This document shows, piece after piece, positions 50,670-60,452 of a stretch of 64,000 bases of DNA; positions within the stretch are counted from its first letter, which is position 1; each line of letters starts with the position of its first letter. A program made the translations under genes and the position numbers. Source of the DNA: Stentor roeselii (Eukaryota; Ciliophora; Heterotrichea; Heterotrichida; Stentoridae); NCBI GenBank assembly GCA_006503475.1, contig RSEH01000146.1, positions 57,085 to 121,084 of the forward strand, read 5' to 3'. A model generated the notes under the pieces. That model did no database searches. It was given only the letters and a program-made list of their open reading frames with translations, and was not told where the DNA came from.

Positions 50670-51801
50670 AATATGATGATATTAACCTTCATAAAATTAG
50701 TTAACTAAACATTAAATCATCTAACTTCTCTTTAATTTAACTAATGATTTAGAATTATTAAACCTGTAGGATTAATAGAATTTAATATCATGATTAACGA
50801 TTCGGACCTTTAAATGATTTCAATAAATTTATTTGACTACTCAGGCATAAATGCTATAATAATTTTGCTCACATTTAGTATTTTAAGAACACCATAAATG
50901 CTGTATCTACTTCAAAAGTATGAAAATTGCATCTCCCCATTATCAAACTACCCAATGAATTAAATTTTATAAAACCACCAGCAGTATCTTCAATAATAGC
51001 ATTAAAATTGCACTCTTTAAACAATAGCACACAATTTAAACTCTTTCCATTAATTTCGACTTTTAATTAAGTTTGTCTACTAATACTAGATTCACAACAA
51101 AGAAAGCTGATTTTTATACTGAAGATATAGAGTAAGGCTAGGTCTGCTGGGGATAATTACCTTGTTTTGCATAAATTAGAGTAACCGACTTAAACATCTA
51201 TAATTTGAATGAAATTCAAGATTGAATTTAATAAAAAATTTTTTAGTTAAGAAAAAAAAATTTACTCTCATAAATGATATGTCAAAAGAAGAGGAAATGT
51301 TTGATAGTAAAGATCATACCTTTCAAAACTTTAACCTATGAATACTTTTCCGTTTTTATTCTGGAAGAAAAAAGATAGCTTAAGTTTCATTGATCTTCGA
51401 GCCAAAAATATTATATCTCTGGTATATGACTCAAATAACCTTAAAAAATGCAAGAATTACTATTATCAAATAAATTCATAAACTTAAGCTTGAATCAACA
51501 GAAAAACAATAATCCTGAAATCAATAGCCTCGCTCCTAATCTTAAATCTCATCAACTAATAACAATAAATAAATCTCTAAATAAAAACTCCCACATAATA
51601 AAATCATTAATTATCATAAGAAAATCAATGAAATTTTATAAACTAAGAAGCCGATATATTTCTTTTCACCAAAAACGATTATTTATAATAACCAATAAAT
51701 ATATATTAAAAAATCTGTTTAATCTGATCATTTCTAAAACCTTAATAAAATATAAACCATTATTCATCTCTAAAAAAATATATGTAAACATCATAAATTT
51801 A
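50670..51801. other. AT-rich gene-free stretch
   Basis: The part from 51448 is open in the tubulin frame but reads as Asn/Lys/Ile/Ser-rich sequence without similarity to tubulin; it is more likely the 5' flank. Confidence 0.55.
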
Positions 51802-53106
51802 ATGAGCGAAATAATCAGTCTTCACATCGGCAGTCCCGGAGTCCAAATCGGAAACAAACTCTGGAATTTATTTTCAACGGAGCACAGTCTCAACCACCCA
51901 AGCTATTTAAAATCAACCCAAATGCAAATTCCATCAAATCTATCAACTTTCTACTCAGTCCATCCTTCTTCCCAATACTATCCCCGAGCCTTATTCATCG
52001 ACAACGAAATCTCTCTTTCCTCATCCTTAACCTTCCCAAACATTTCTTCTCTTCCTTCAGACCACCTGATCCTTGCAGAGGATTCCGAAGGAAACTATTC
52101 CAAAAGTCACTCATCATTAGTCTCTAACGAAATTCAAGAAAAAATCCGAAGACTTGTCGAGAACTGCTCAAGTCTTCAAGGCTTTTTGATTTACAGCTCT
52201 ACTGCTGGAGGACTTTCAGGCCTGGCTTCAAAAATTCTTGAAAATCTTTCGGATGACCTGCCAAAAAATACAAAATTAGGAATTACTTTGTTTCCTTCTA
52301 GGGAATCAAATGATTTAAGTGTTTTTAACTTTTTAGCTTCTTTTGGAAACTTTTTGAATCGACTTGATTCTTGTATTTATTTGGAAAATGAAAGTGTTGA
52401 GAGGATTTATAAGAAGATTTTATCTGTGGAAAATTTTGGATTTATGGAAATTAATGATTTAATTGCAGAGCTTGTATCGAATCTGACGTTTTTTTTAAGA
52501 TTTGATGAGAATCAGGAGTTTAGGTTAAGAAATTTCGTTTCTGATTTCATTCCTTATCCTTCTGCTAAGTACTTGATTACTTCTATAGCACCTTTGATGA
52601 AAAAAGACGAGAACTTGCCTGACCCTTATCCAGGTGATTTATGCAATTTTGCCTTTTCTAATGATTATCTCTTTTCTAATACTTTTATTGAAAGGGGTAA
52701 GTTTTTAGGGGCTTCTGTTAGTTTTAGAGGGAATATCGTGAATAAATATATCAGCTCTTGTGTTGCATCGATTAAAGCTTCGAGAAGACTTAGGTTCGTT
52801 GATTGGACACCTAATTGCCTTAAATGTTGGATTAATAAGAAAGTCTTACCTGGACTACCTGAAAGTCTTTTTACTAGGAGACAGAAAAGTGTCTGCATGG
52901 TAGCAAATTCAACTGCTATTAAAGAAAACTTCTTCAGATTTAAAAAGAATTTTGATAAGATAGAGAATCAACAGCGAATAAGGTTAAAGTTTTATGAAAA
53001 TGGATTTGAAGATGCATGCTTTCGAGAATGGAGTGAAGAGTTGGGGAATATTTGTGAAGATTATTTGGAAATGGAGAAAGATTTTGGGGAAGAGGAGGTG
53101 GAATAA
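51802..53106 (+). CDS. Highly divergent tubulin with degraded GTPase site
   Basis: 434 residues from ATG 51802 (MSEIISLHIGSPGVQIGN). Tubulin landmarks persist: GVQIGN, NCSSLQGFLIYSS, VDWTPNCLKCWI, and the H11-H12 end EWSEELGNICEDYLEMEKDF. Nucleotide-site residues are altered: the T-loop GGGTGSG is AGGLSG (one residue deleted), the first-loop GQAG is GSPG, and the catalytic Glu of alpha-tubulin is Asn244. The acidic tail is EEEVE. The best relation is to alpha-tubulins, and the same C-terminal block occurs in the gene fragment at 63873. It may be a non-hydrolysing or non-polymerising variant (inference). The intact frame argues against a pseudogene. Confidence 0.85.
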   Translation: MSEIISLHIGSPGVQIGNKLWNLFSTEHSLNHPSYLKSTQMQIPSNLSTFYSVHPSSQYYPRALFIDNEISLSSSLTFPNISSLPSDHLILAEDSEGNYSKSHSSLVSNEIQEKIRRLVENCSSLQGFLIYSSTAGGLSGLASKILENLSDDLPKNTKLGITLFPSRESNDLSVFNFLASFGNFLNRLDSCIYLENESVERIYKKILSVENFGFMEINDLIAELVSNLTFFLRFDENQEFRLRNFVSDFIPYPSAKYLITSIAPLMKKDENLPDPYPGDLCNFAFSNDYLFSNTFIERGKFLGASVSFRGNIVNKYISSCVASIKASRRLRFVDWTPNCLKCWINKKVLPGLPESLFTRRQKSVCMVANSTAIKENFFRFKKNFDKIENQQRIRLKFYENGFEDACFREWSEELGNICEDYLEMEKDFGEEEVE

Positions 53107-53780
53107 GATAGATAATATTTTTTTTAGTTTTTATTGAAGGTTATATGAATTTTTTATTTATTTTTACATAGTTTTTATTATTTGTTTTAGTCAGGTTTGT
53201 TTCTTGAACTGAAAGCTAAGTTTGTTTTATAGGAATGTGCATACTTTGAAAATTTAAGTTATCATCTTCATGAAATTAAATTTCAAAGCTTTAGTGATTA
53301 TAATAAAAGGCAAAGTTTTAGAGCTTACTGATAAGTTGGATTATTTTCAGAGATTTCAGAATTCGATTAGATATTTAGTTGATAATTTGAATGGGATATT
53401 AAAGTCAAGCAGTATTATAACTTTTCAATTCTTATAATTATGGTACTAATATCAGAATATTATGCTTTTGAAGCTTAAATCACATCAAACCTATAATTTT
53501 GTATCTTGCATTTAGAACACTAAATTATTTTTATGATGGATTTCTCAACTAACCCTTAGAGCTTTTCCTTTTAAATTTTTACTTTATGTCCTATGCATGC
53601 GTAAAGGTTGGGTATTATGTAAAATATTATAATATATAAAATTACATCTTAGATCAGTTTTACTGTAAACTTATAAAAAAAAGCAACTAAAAGTTATACC
53701 CAATAATAATTGATTATTCCCACAAAAGCCAAACTCCATATCTCCAATATTACTTCTCAAAAAACACTAAATTATTCTAC
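53107..53780. other. AT-rich gene-free stretch
   Basis: It includes a 55-codon frame near 53270 with a MKLNFKALVIIIKGK start that I do not regard as a gene. Confidence 0.45.
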
Positions 53781-53799
53781 TTGCAAAATCAAAGACCAG

Positions 53800-55207
53800 G
53801 CATGATTCCTTTCCACCAAGCACTATCTCTACAACTCATTAAAATTCACCTTAATTCCCAAAAGTCTAAACAATCTCTTACCCCTTCATAAAACTTTCTA
53901 AACCTAAAGCTTTCACGATCACTCAAAAGCCTCATCTTGCTAGAAAATACCATAAAAAGACTTTCTACAATATCATCATAATCATCCACCAAAAACCAAC
54001 CTAAAAAATAACCTTCTTCCCCTGACTAACCCATTCCGCCCTTAGCCCTTCTGAAGTCTAACAGTCCTAAAACATTTTTCACTCCTTAAACATTAAAATT
54101 AACAGCGCGATTAATTTCCTCATAAGTAAAAAAAGCGATTCTGAATCCGATATCATTTTTCCCATTCTTCAAAGATTTGAAGACATTACAAGGACAGTAC
54201 TCAGGAGGTACCCTGGGACTGAGTCTTTATTAGAAATTTTATGTATAAACAAGATGACTCTATCATTTTGGCTTTCCTGAGAGTCCTGGTCTTGCAAGCC
54301 GTAAGGAGCCCTTGATAAAAACTCGAGACTTTCGTGGAGGTCTTTTTTTTTATTAGTTGATTCGTGTTGTGCATTAGAACATCGTCGCTGAATTTTAACC
54401 TTTTATAAGTGAAGACTTCTCAACATTATCATCGCTGGAAGACAGTGCTCTTGCCCACCGTTCTCGCTTTTGTACCACTCCCAGCCACTAATAAATACAT
54501 CTCTAAAATAACTAAAAATTAAATCCTCTGTAATCACTTAAAATCTATTCAGCGAGATTTACTCAAGACTTCAGACTACCCAGCCAATTCCTTCGCTGCA
54601 CCAAAACTTTCCAAAAAGATGATCAACATTGGGTTTCCTGCCAATTAACCGAAAAATAATCCTAAAAAAATTCAGTCTGAAACGAAGTGACCCATCCTTC
54701 ATCCCTCATAATCTTCGACAAGCTCTTATCATAAATCAAGTCCTCATCCTTCTAAACATGAAGCGCCTTCTTCATCTCATTTCGATAATTTTCTCCAAAG
54801 CAGGTAAAGGTTCGAAAGAGTATTATCCCAAGGACTGAATGAATTTTAAAATCGTAAAATCTAAACTCAGACCTGTTCAAGCCATTTAAAAACTCAACAG
54901 TTTTCTCAAGACATCGAAAACGAGTTTCTTAAAATCCAGTCTAAAAAAATGAATGATTGTCAAAGGCTGGGTTTTGTTTGACTTGAAAGTCGCTTGTTTT
55001 TGTCTAATTTGGAAAAAATGCGATTTCTGACGAATGGCTTTCCAGTGAAGTGAAGGACTGCTTTTTTAATGTGAGACTTGCAACTCCTAACACCCAGTCG
55101 CTTGAGATGTTAACTGGAAAGGAGTATTTTTGTTTTTTTCCTGAAAAGATTGATTTTCTCACTGCTTCATCGCGGGTTCCTTGGTAGTAGAAACCTTTGC
55201 AGGACAT
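53800..55207 (-). pseudogene. Relic of an unidentified gene
   Basis: Base composition is less AT-rich than the flanks, and the minus strand shows protein-like stretches broken by stops and frameshifts. The best are MSCKGFYYQGTRDEAV at 55207 (67 codons, 55004-55207) with KKQKYSFPVNISSDWVLGVASLTL, HESLEFLSRAPYGLQ near 54320, and KNDIGFRIAFFTYEEINRA near 54120. They read in the same direction, so one decayed gene is likely. I do not recognise the family. Confidence 0.45.
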
Positions 55208-55803
55208 GAACGGGTTTGTTCTGAATTTAGATTATTTGGAAAATGTTTCGTTATTTATACTGCAGGAGTTGAATTATCTTGTGGAAACACTCGGAAATGC
55301 TCGGATTCGAAGTAACTGAATGTTGGAAATATGCATTTTCAGGGTATTCGATTGGAGTAGATCTTCGATTGAGTCTATTCTTAGAGAGTTGGAAAGGTGA
55401 ATTGAGCAGAAGCGATTTAAGGATGATGGGCTTAGAGATATTGATTCGACTGGATATTGTGAAAAACTGTTGAAAGAGAAATTTTTTAGCAGTCAGATTT
55501 AAGGAAATTTTTGATTTCTAGGTAGAAAAGGAAAGTGGCTAGTGAACTTACTATGAAAATTTTGATTATGTGAATTATAATCGTTTTTGAATTGAAAGCT
55601 TGAGTAAATAGAAGATGAGTTTAAGTCAGTATTTCCGAAATATTCAACTTAAGGATTAAAATTGATTAATCTTTCGTTGCTCATTTGTTTAACTAGATCA
55701 AATAATACCCATTCTAAAATTATCTAAAACAATAATCACTAATCTAAAAATTTTCAAGAAAAAAGTCCTTATCTAAAACTAATACCTTTTCACATCTTTT
55801 CCC

Positions 55804-56676
55804 TTAAATAGTAGAATTTTTCGAATCCGAGCTCTGCAGCATTCTCTTCACAATATCAACAGACTCCGTTCTACTTTTCTGCTTACAAACCAAATACCTG
55901 ATTTCTTTCCTAAAGCTCTTATTAGAAACCAGTGCTAAAAAATTAAAAAATCCATGCAAAGCCGAGCAAGAAAAAGCAACAAATCCAATTCCAAAAATAT
56001 CACAAAACTCAAAAAACATCTCCAAATACCTATAAACAACAACAACCATCATAGTCATTAAAAAAACAAAAGCATAAACCAGTCCTTTCTCAAAAACCAC
56101 TTCTTTCACTCCAACAATAGAAAAAATCCTTTTCTTAACAAGAAACACAAAACAAGCGAGAACCGCCGTGAAAACAATGATAAAAGTCGAGATCTCTTGA
56201 CTAGTCCTCCAAATAATTCCATTTAAATCGTCTTTATAAGTGCAAGAGCCTTGATTGAAGCCGTAGCTTTGAGTGGTGAAAGGAAAAAGCTGAAAAAGTG
56301 GAATCACGAAGAAGCCAATGACTGTCCAGGTCTTTACGTAAAAGTCATTTTCAAGAGGAAAGTTTGAGTAAATCCGAAAAAGCATGAAAATTATGAAAAG
56401 AGACCAAATCGCAATCATTTGAAATGTGCAGTTCGTTATGTATCCCAGGAATTCACATAATGTTTCGTCGGAATTCAGTTGGGAGTCTATTGAAAAAGCT
56501 ATGCTGCGAATTAGGTCTGATATTGCCATGTAAAATAATACTCGGAAGGATAAAGTGTTTAGACGGTCGATGTATAGGAAGAAACTGATTATTGATATTG
56601 ATGAAAGACCTGAGAGGAGAGAACAGATGAAGAGAATTTTTCGGTATAAGGATATGATTTGAACTTCGTTGCACAT
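55804..56676 (-). CDS. Seven-helix receptor, cAMP-receptor-like (paralogue C)
   Basis: 290 residues from ATG 56676 (MCNEVQIISL); a longer reading from 56739 adds 21 unrelated residues, while MCNE lines up with the MCDK and MCNK starts of the paralogues. Shared positions include YMAISDLIRS, FRIYSNFP, GSCTYKDDLNGIIWR and HGFFNFLALVSNKSF. It is more diverged than A and B are from each other. The C-tail keeps SVDIVKRML. Confidence 0.8.
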   Translation of the reverse strand: MCNEVQIISLYRKILFICSLLSGLSSISIISFFLYIDRLNTLSFRVLFYMAISDLIRSIAFSIDSQLNSDETLCEFLGYITNCTFQMIAIWSLFIIFMLFRIYSNFPLENDFYVKTWTVIGFFVIPLFQLFPFTTQSYGFNQGSCTYKDDLNGIIWRTSQEISTFIIVFTAVLACFVFLVKKRIFSIVGVKEVVFEKGLVYAFVFLMTMMVVVVYRYLEMFFEFCDIFGIGFVAFSCSALHGFFNFLALVSNKSFRKEIRYLVCKQKSRTESVDIVKRMLQSSDSKNSTI

Positions 56677-57500
56677 TTTTTTTAGAGGGTTTATTGGAGA
56701 AGTTGATTTTTTGGAATTTTTTGTGTGAGGTAGGATCAATGATTTTAGTGATATTGTTTAATTTAAATTTCTGTATTTTTTTAGATTTTTTGTCTTTAGT
56801 GGTTTAATTAACGTATTAATCGAACAGATTCATATTTATATTATTTTTTTTATCTGAAGCTGCTATGAGAAAATGATAAGTGACGATAATGTTCATATTA
56901 ACCTAGTATTCGATCTTTATTCAGTTAAAATTTAGTTATTTACTCAAGGATCTAATTTTATAAATAGTTTAATTAAAATGTATGTTAAATGTTTAATATA
57001 TTCAATATAAAATTTATATAAGGAGTTACAAATAATCCTACAATTTTTACTATAAGGAATCAATAGTTTTTTTAGTAATCATTGAAATAAATCTTTACTT
57101 TTCGCAGATAAAGAAAAGCTGAAAATAATAAACCTTGAAAGTCTTTCAGTATCATTTCAATAAAATCATAATATCAGTTCAACACCGCCAAAGATTATCA
57201 ATTTTTATGTAACAATTCAAATTTAACCCTAAACCTTGAAGCATTTACCATCGAAGATTCAGATTTAAATGCTTAACTGTTGATTCATTCTTCCTTAAAA
57301 ATTTTGTAAAAAATCAACAAATTCAACAAAAATAACTTTCAGGAAACATTAGAAAAAATCATAGTAAAAAAGGATAATTAAAGATGAACAATATCAAGAA
57401 CTTCTCATTCTTAGCAAAGAAAATTTACATATAGTTTACTGAAACTTAAAGTAAAAAATTGATTTTCATGGAAAACTTTAAAGCCTGAAAACATTTTAAA
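56677..57500. other. AT-rich gene-free stretch
   Basis: No coding frame; the 5' part of the following relic may extend into it but I could not align it. Confidence 0.45.
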
Positions 57501-57509
57501 TAGGAAGAT

Positions 57510-59022
57510 CTAAATAGAGGGCAGTTTAGGTATTTTAATAATGATTATTTGGTCTTTTGCGATGGATGTTTGCATCAGTTCTGGAATTTGGATGAACAGA
57601 GGGTTGATAGGGTTTTACTGAAGATAAGAAGTTATAGTAAAGTTTGTAGGTTCGGCTTTAGTTCAGGAAATAAATTGGTGGTATTCCCGAATAAAGACTC
57701 TAGGCTCACTAGGGTTTATAATATTATAACTTTTTTAGTAAATTAGTTGTGATCATTCCCCTATGATAGTAAATAACGAAGATTTTATGGTTTCTTTCAA
57801 ATGAATAAATTTTCTATTTTTCATTCTCGCTTTAATTAAACAAAAAATAAGAATTTCTTTAGAGATGAGTCAGAGTGTTTTGATTGAATATTCGTTTAAG
57901 CTCTTAATATATCTGCCTTACTTATTAAAAAAATCAATACTATCGATATTAAAACTCGAGAAAAGCTATTAAAACAAAAAATAAATCTAATCGATTCAAT
58001 CAAAGACCTTAAAATCCAGTCATTAAGCAAATATCTATATAAACAACATCTCTTTAATTTTCTCCCAACTGTCCTCGTGCCCCAGTTGCATATATTAGAA
58101 ATCGGTAAATAAACTCACTAAAAACACTAAGACACATATAATCCTCAAATACTCTAATCCTTAGCTACATCCAAAAATTTCTGACAGTTCAAAAGCCCGA
58201 AGTCAATTCTTCTACAATCTTTTAACCCACACAATTTTTCAAAGCTTTGACCTTTCCTCTAAAGCCGTATCCCTAATCCAATACGATTTCTTAATATTCA
58301 CACAAGGCTCATCCCTTTCAATAATCCCTTGTCAATAATTCACTCATTCCTTATTAAACCCTTAAAAATACCTCAGCAAAAATTCAAATTTCATCAATTT
58401 TTTTGATGAAAAAGGTTAAAATTTGATAATTTTGGAGAACTTTTCAATTCATTTCGAGTTTCCAGGTCACATCGTCAACGAACTTGAAATTTCAATGATT
58501 GGAATATTTTGTACCTGCTTCAAGAGAAAAGACTTTCAATATTTAACCGAGGAATTAAAAAGAACTATTCACTGCTGTTGATGAGAAAGTTTTAGTTGTT
58601 TTTAACAGATTTGAAGAATTCAGAATGATCGGTATGGGAAGCAGGCTTGAAGAATTCACTTTTGAAATGAATAAAAAGCTCTTGAGTGACTTGATCTTTG
58701 AAATCATTGGGAATTAAATGCTTTATGCAAAGGATTTTTATGGTTTTTTTGATTTGAATAGAAAATTTGTTTTTTCTTGCATCGGGATTGAGCTGGAATG
58801 ATGGTCAAGATTTCAAGGGTTTTGTTCTTAGAGACAATAGAAAAGGGTCAGGGATTTAATCTTGGTAGTGGAAAGGTTCTCAGAGTTGGTGTTAAGGCAA
58901 AGGAGGTTGTTGTTTGTATGAGCGAAGATAAGATTTTAGTTGTTTTTGATCATCAGACAAGGACTGAAAATGTAAAAAAATTAGATTTTCACACTGCGAA
59001 CGAGATGATAGGTTTTATTTAG
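57510..59022 (+). pseudogene. Collinear relic of the zinc-finger/WD40-like gene at 60453
   Basis: At 57530-57746 the frame reads RYFNNDYLVFCDGCLHQFWNL, matching RYYNNDYLVPCNNGHYQFWNI of the intact protein (about residue 507). At 58560-58715 AVDEKVLVVFN and EEFTFEMNKKL match AVIDQILVVYN and KEFSFEMMKI (about 870). At 58798-59000 LFLETIEKGQGFNLGSGKV and DKILVVFDHQTRTENVKKLDF match its last 80 residues. Distances between matches (about 1,030 nt versus 1,090) show a collinear tandem copy. Stops and frameshifts prevent translation, and the first 500 residues are not recognisable. Confidence 0.88.
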
Positions 59023-60452
59023 TTTTGCTTATTCTTATTGAATTACTTTAGATTACCCGATTAGGTCTGTATAGATTTATCCTATTCAAAAACTTTTGAT
59101 ACATTGTTAAATTTATTTGAAAAGGGCCTTAGCTTTGAAGAGGTGAACTTTTTGATACAGAAAATAAAGAAGATTTAAGGTATAATATCATTCGAAGTAA
59201 AGATCCTATCATAATCAAGATTAGAGATCCTTTTCTTATCTGGGATAACTTTCAAATAGACCAGATTAATAAAAATGGTTTGTTTATATACTATTAACTT
59301 TGAACATAATTAGATATAAACAAGCTTTATTCCAATATCTTCAATATTTAAAAAATTCTTTGATTCGTGAAAGAAAAGATCTTTTTTATATCTAAAAAAA
59401 AATTTTACTTAAAAAAATACTCCACTTCTTTAACCTAGATTTGGTCAATTATAATTCTGATTTAATTCATATTTATGCATATGCTAACCAAATCACGATA
59501 ACTCTCGACTGGATTTAACATTCATTTTTATTTTACACAAGAAAGGCTTACTGATCTAGTCTGTTATGCTGTTTGACTAATATCTACAACTTAATTTCCT
59601 ACTTAATCAAATAAAAACATATTTAAAAGGAAAATCTTAAACTTTAGTTTTATTTAACCTATAAATTCTAAATATCTGAAAACAATTAATCCTATTTAAA
59701 AAAATTTCGATATATTGAATATCCTTTCAGTCAATTTTATATAATTTTTTAGTGCCGAGATACCTTAGGGAAGCAAAAAAGTCTAAATTAAATAAAAATG
59801 AAGCTTAAAAATATGTAAAAATCCAGGGGCTGCTAGTTTCCAATATGGATAAAAGTTTCATGTACCACAATTACAAAACCAGTTTTGGTACTAATTAGTA
59901 GAAAGAAGCTTATATTTAAGTTAAAATATGCTTCGAAATTCTGAGCATTCATTATATATAGAAATTGAGTAATTCATTTGAAAATTATTAAAGAAACAAG
60001 TAATCCGAATATAAACTATCTCTTAAGTACTTAAAAAAATGTACCAGAAATCAGATTTTGTTAAGCTATAAGCAAAAACAAATATAAATCGATTTAGGTA
60101 TTCACTTACTCAAATATTTTGCGACTTAATTTAAAGGCAGGTTGATTAATATACTTTGATCGGTAAAAGTGAATACCTTAAAAAAGTTCTAAGAAAGTGT
60201 CTATTCTAATTTATTAATAAAAAATTGCTTTGCAAACTTGAAGCATTTGCTAAATTTAAAGGTTTTCTTACATTCCCAATTTCCAGACAACTAATTTTTA
60301 TAAATTTTAAAAATATCAGAGCACTGCTATTTGACCAGCTAAACCAAAAATCTATTGCTGAAATAGCTTAATTTTAAAGGATTAATCAATCTTTATCAAA
60401 ATTATAGGAAAAAGTCTTCAAATTTCCTGCTTAATTTTCATCCATTAATAAA
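59023..60452. other. Very AT-rich gene-free stretch
   Basis: No coding frame or repeat seen. It should contain the 5' control region of the next gene. Confidence 0.5.

Noticed and set aside
51448-51801. In-frame 118-codon N-terminal extension of the divergent tubulin
   Set aside because: The extension is Asn/Lys/Ile/Ser-rich without resemblance to tubulin, whereas MSEIISLHIG at 51802 aligns with the tubulin N-terminus.
53270-53437. 55-codon frame starting MKLNFKALVIIIKGK
   Set aside because: It lies in very AT-rich DNA with biased Lys/Ile/Leu content and no homology in the window; coding status cannot be supported.
55279-55473. 64-codon frame in gene-poor DNA
   Set aside because: No ATG-based start and no recognisable protein pattern.
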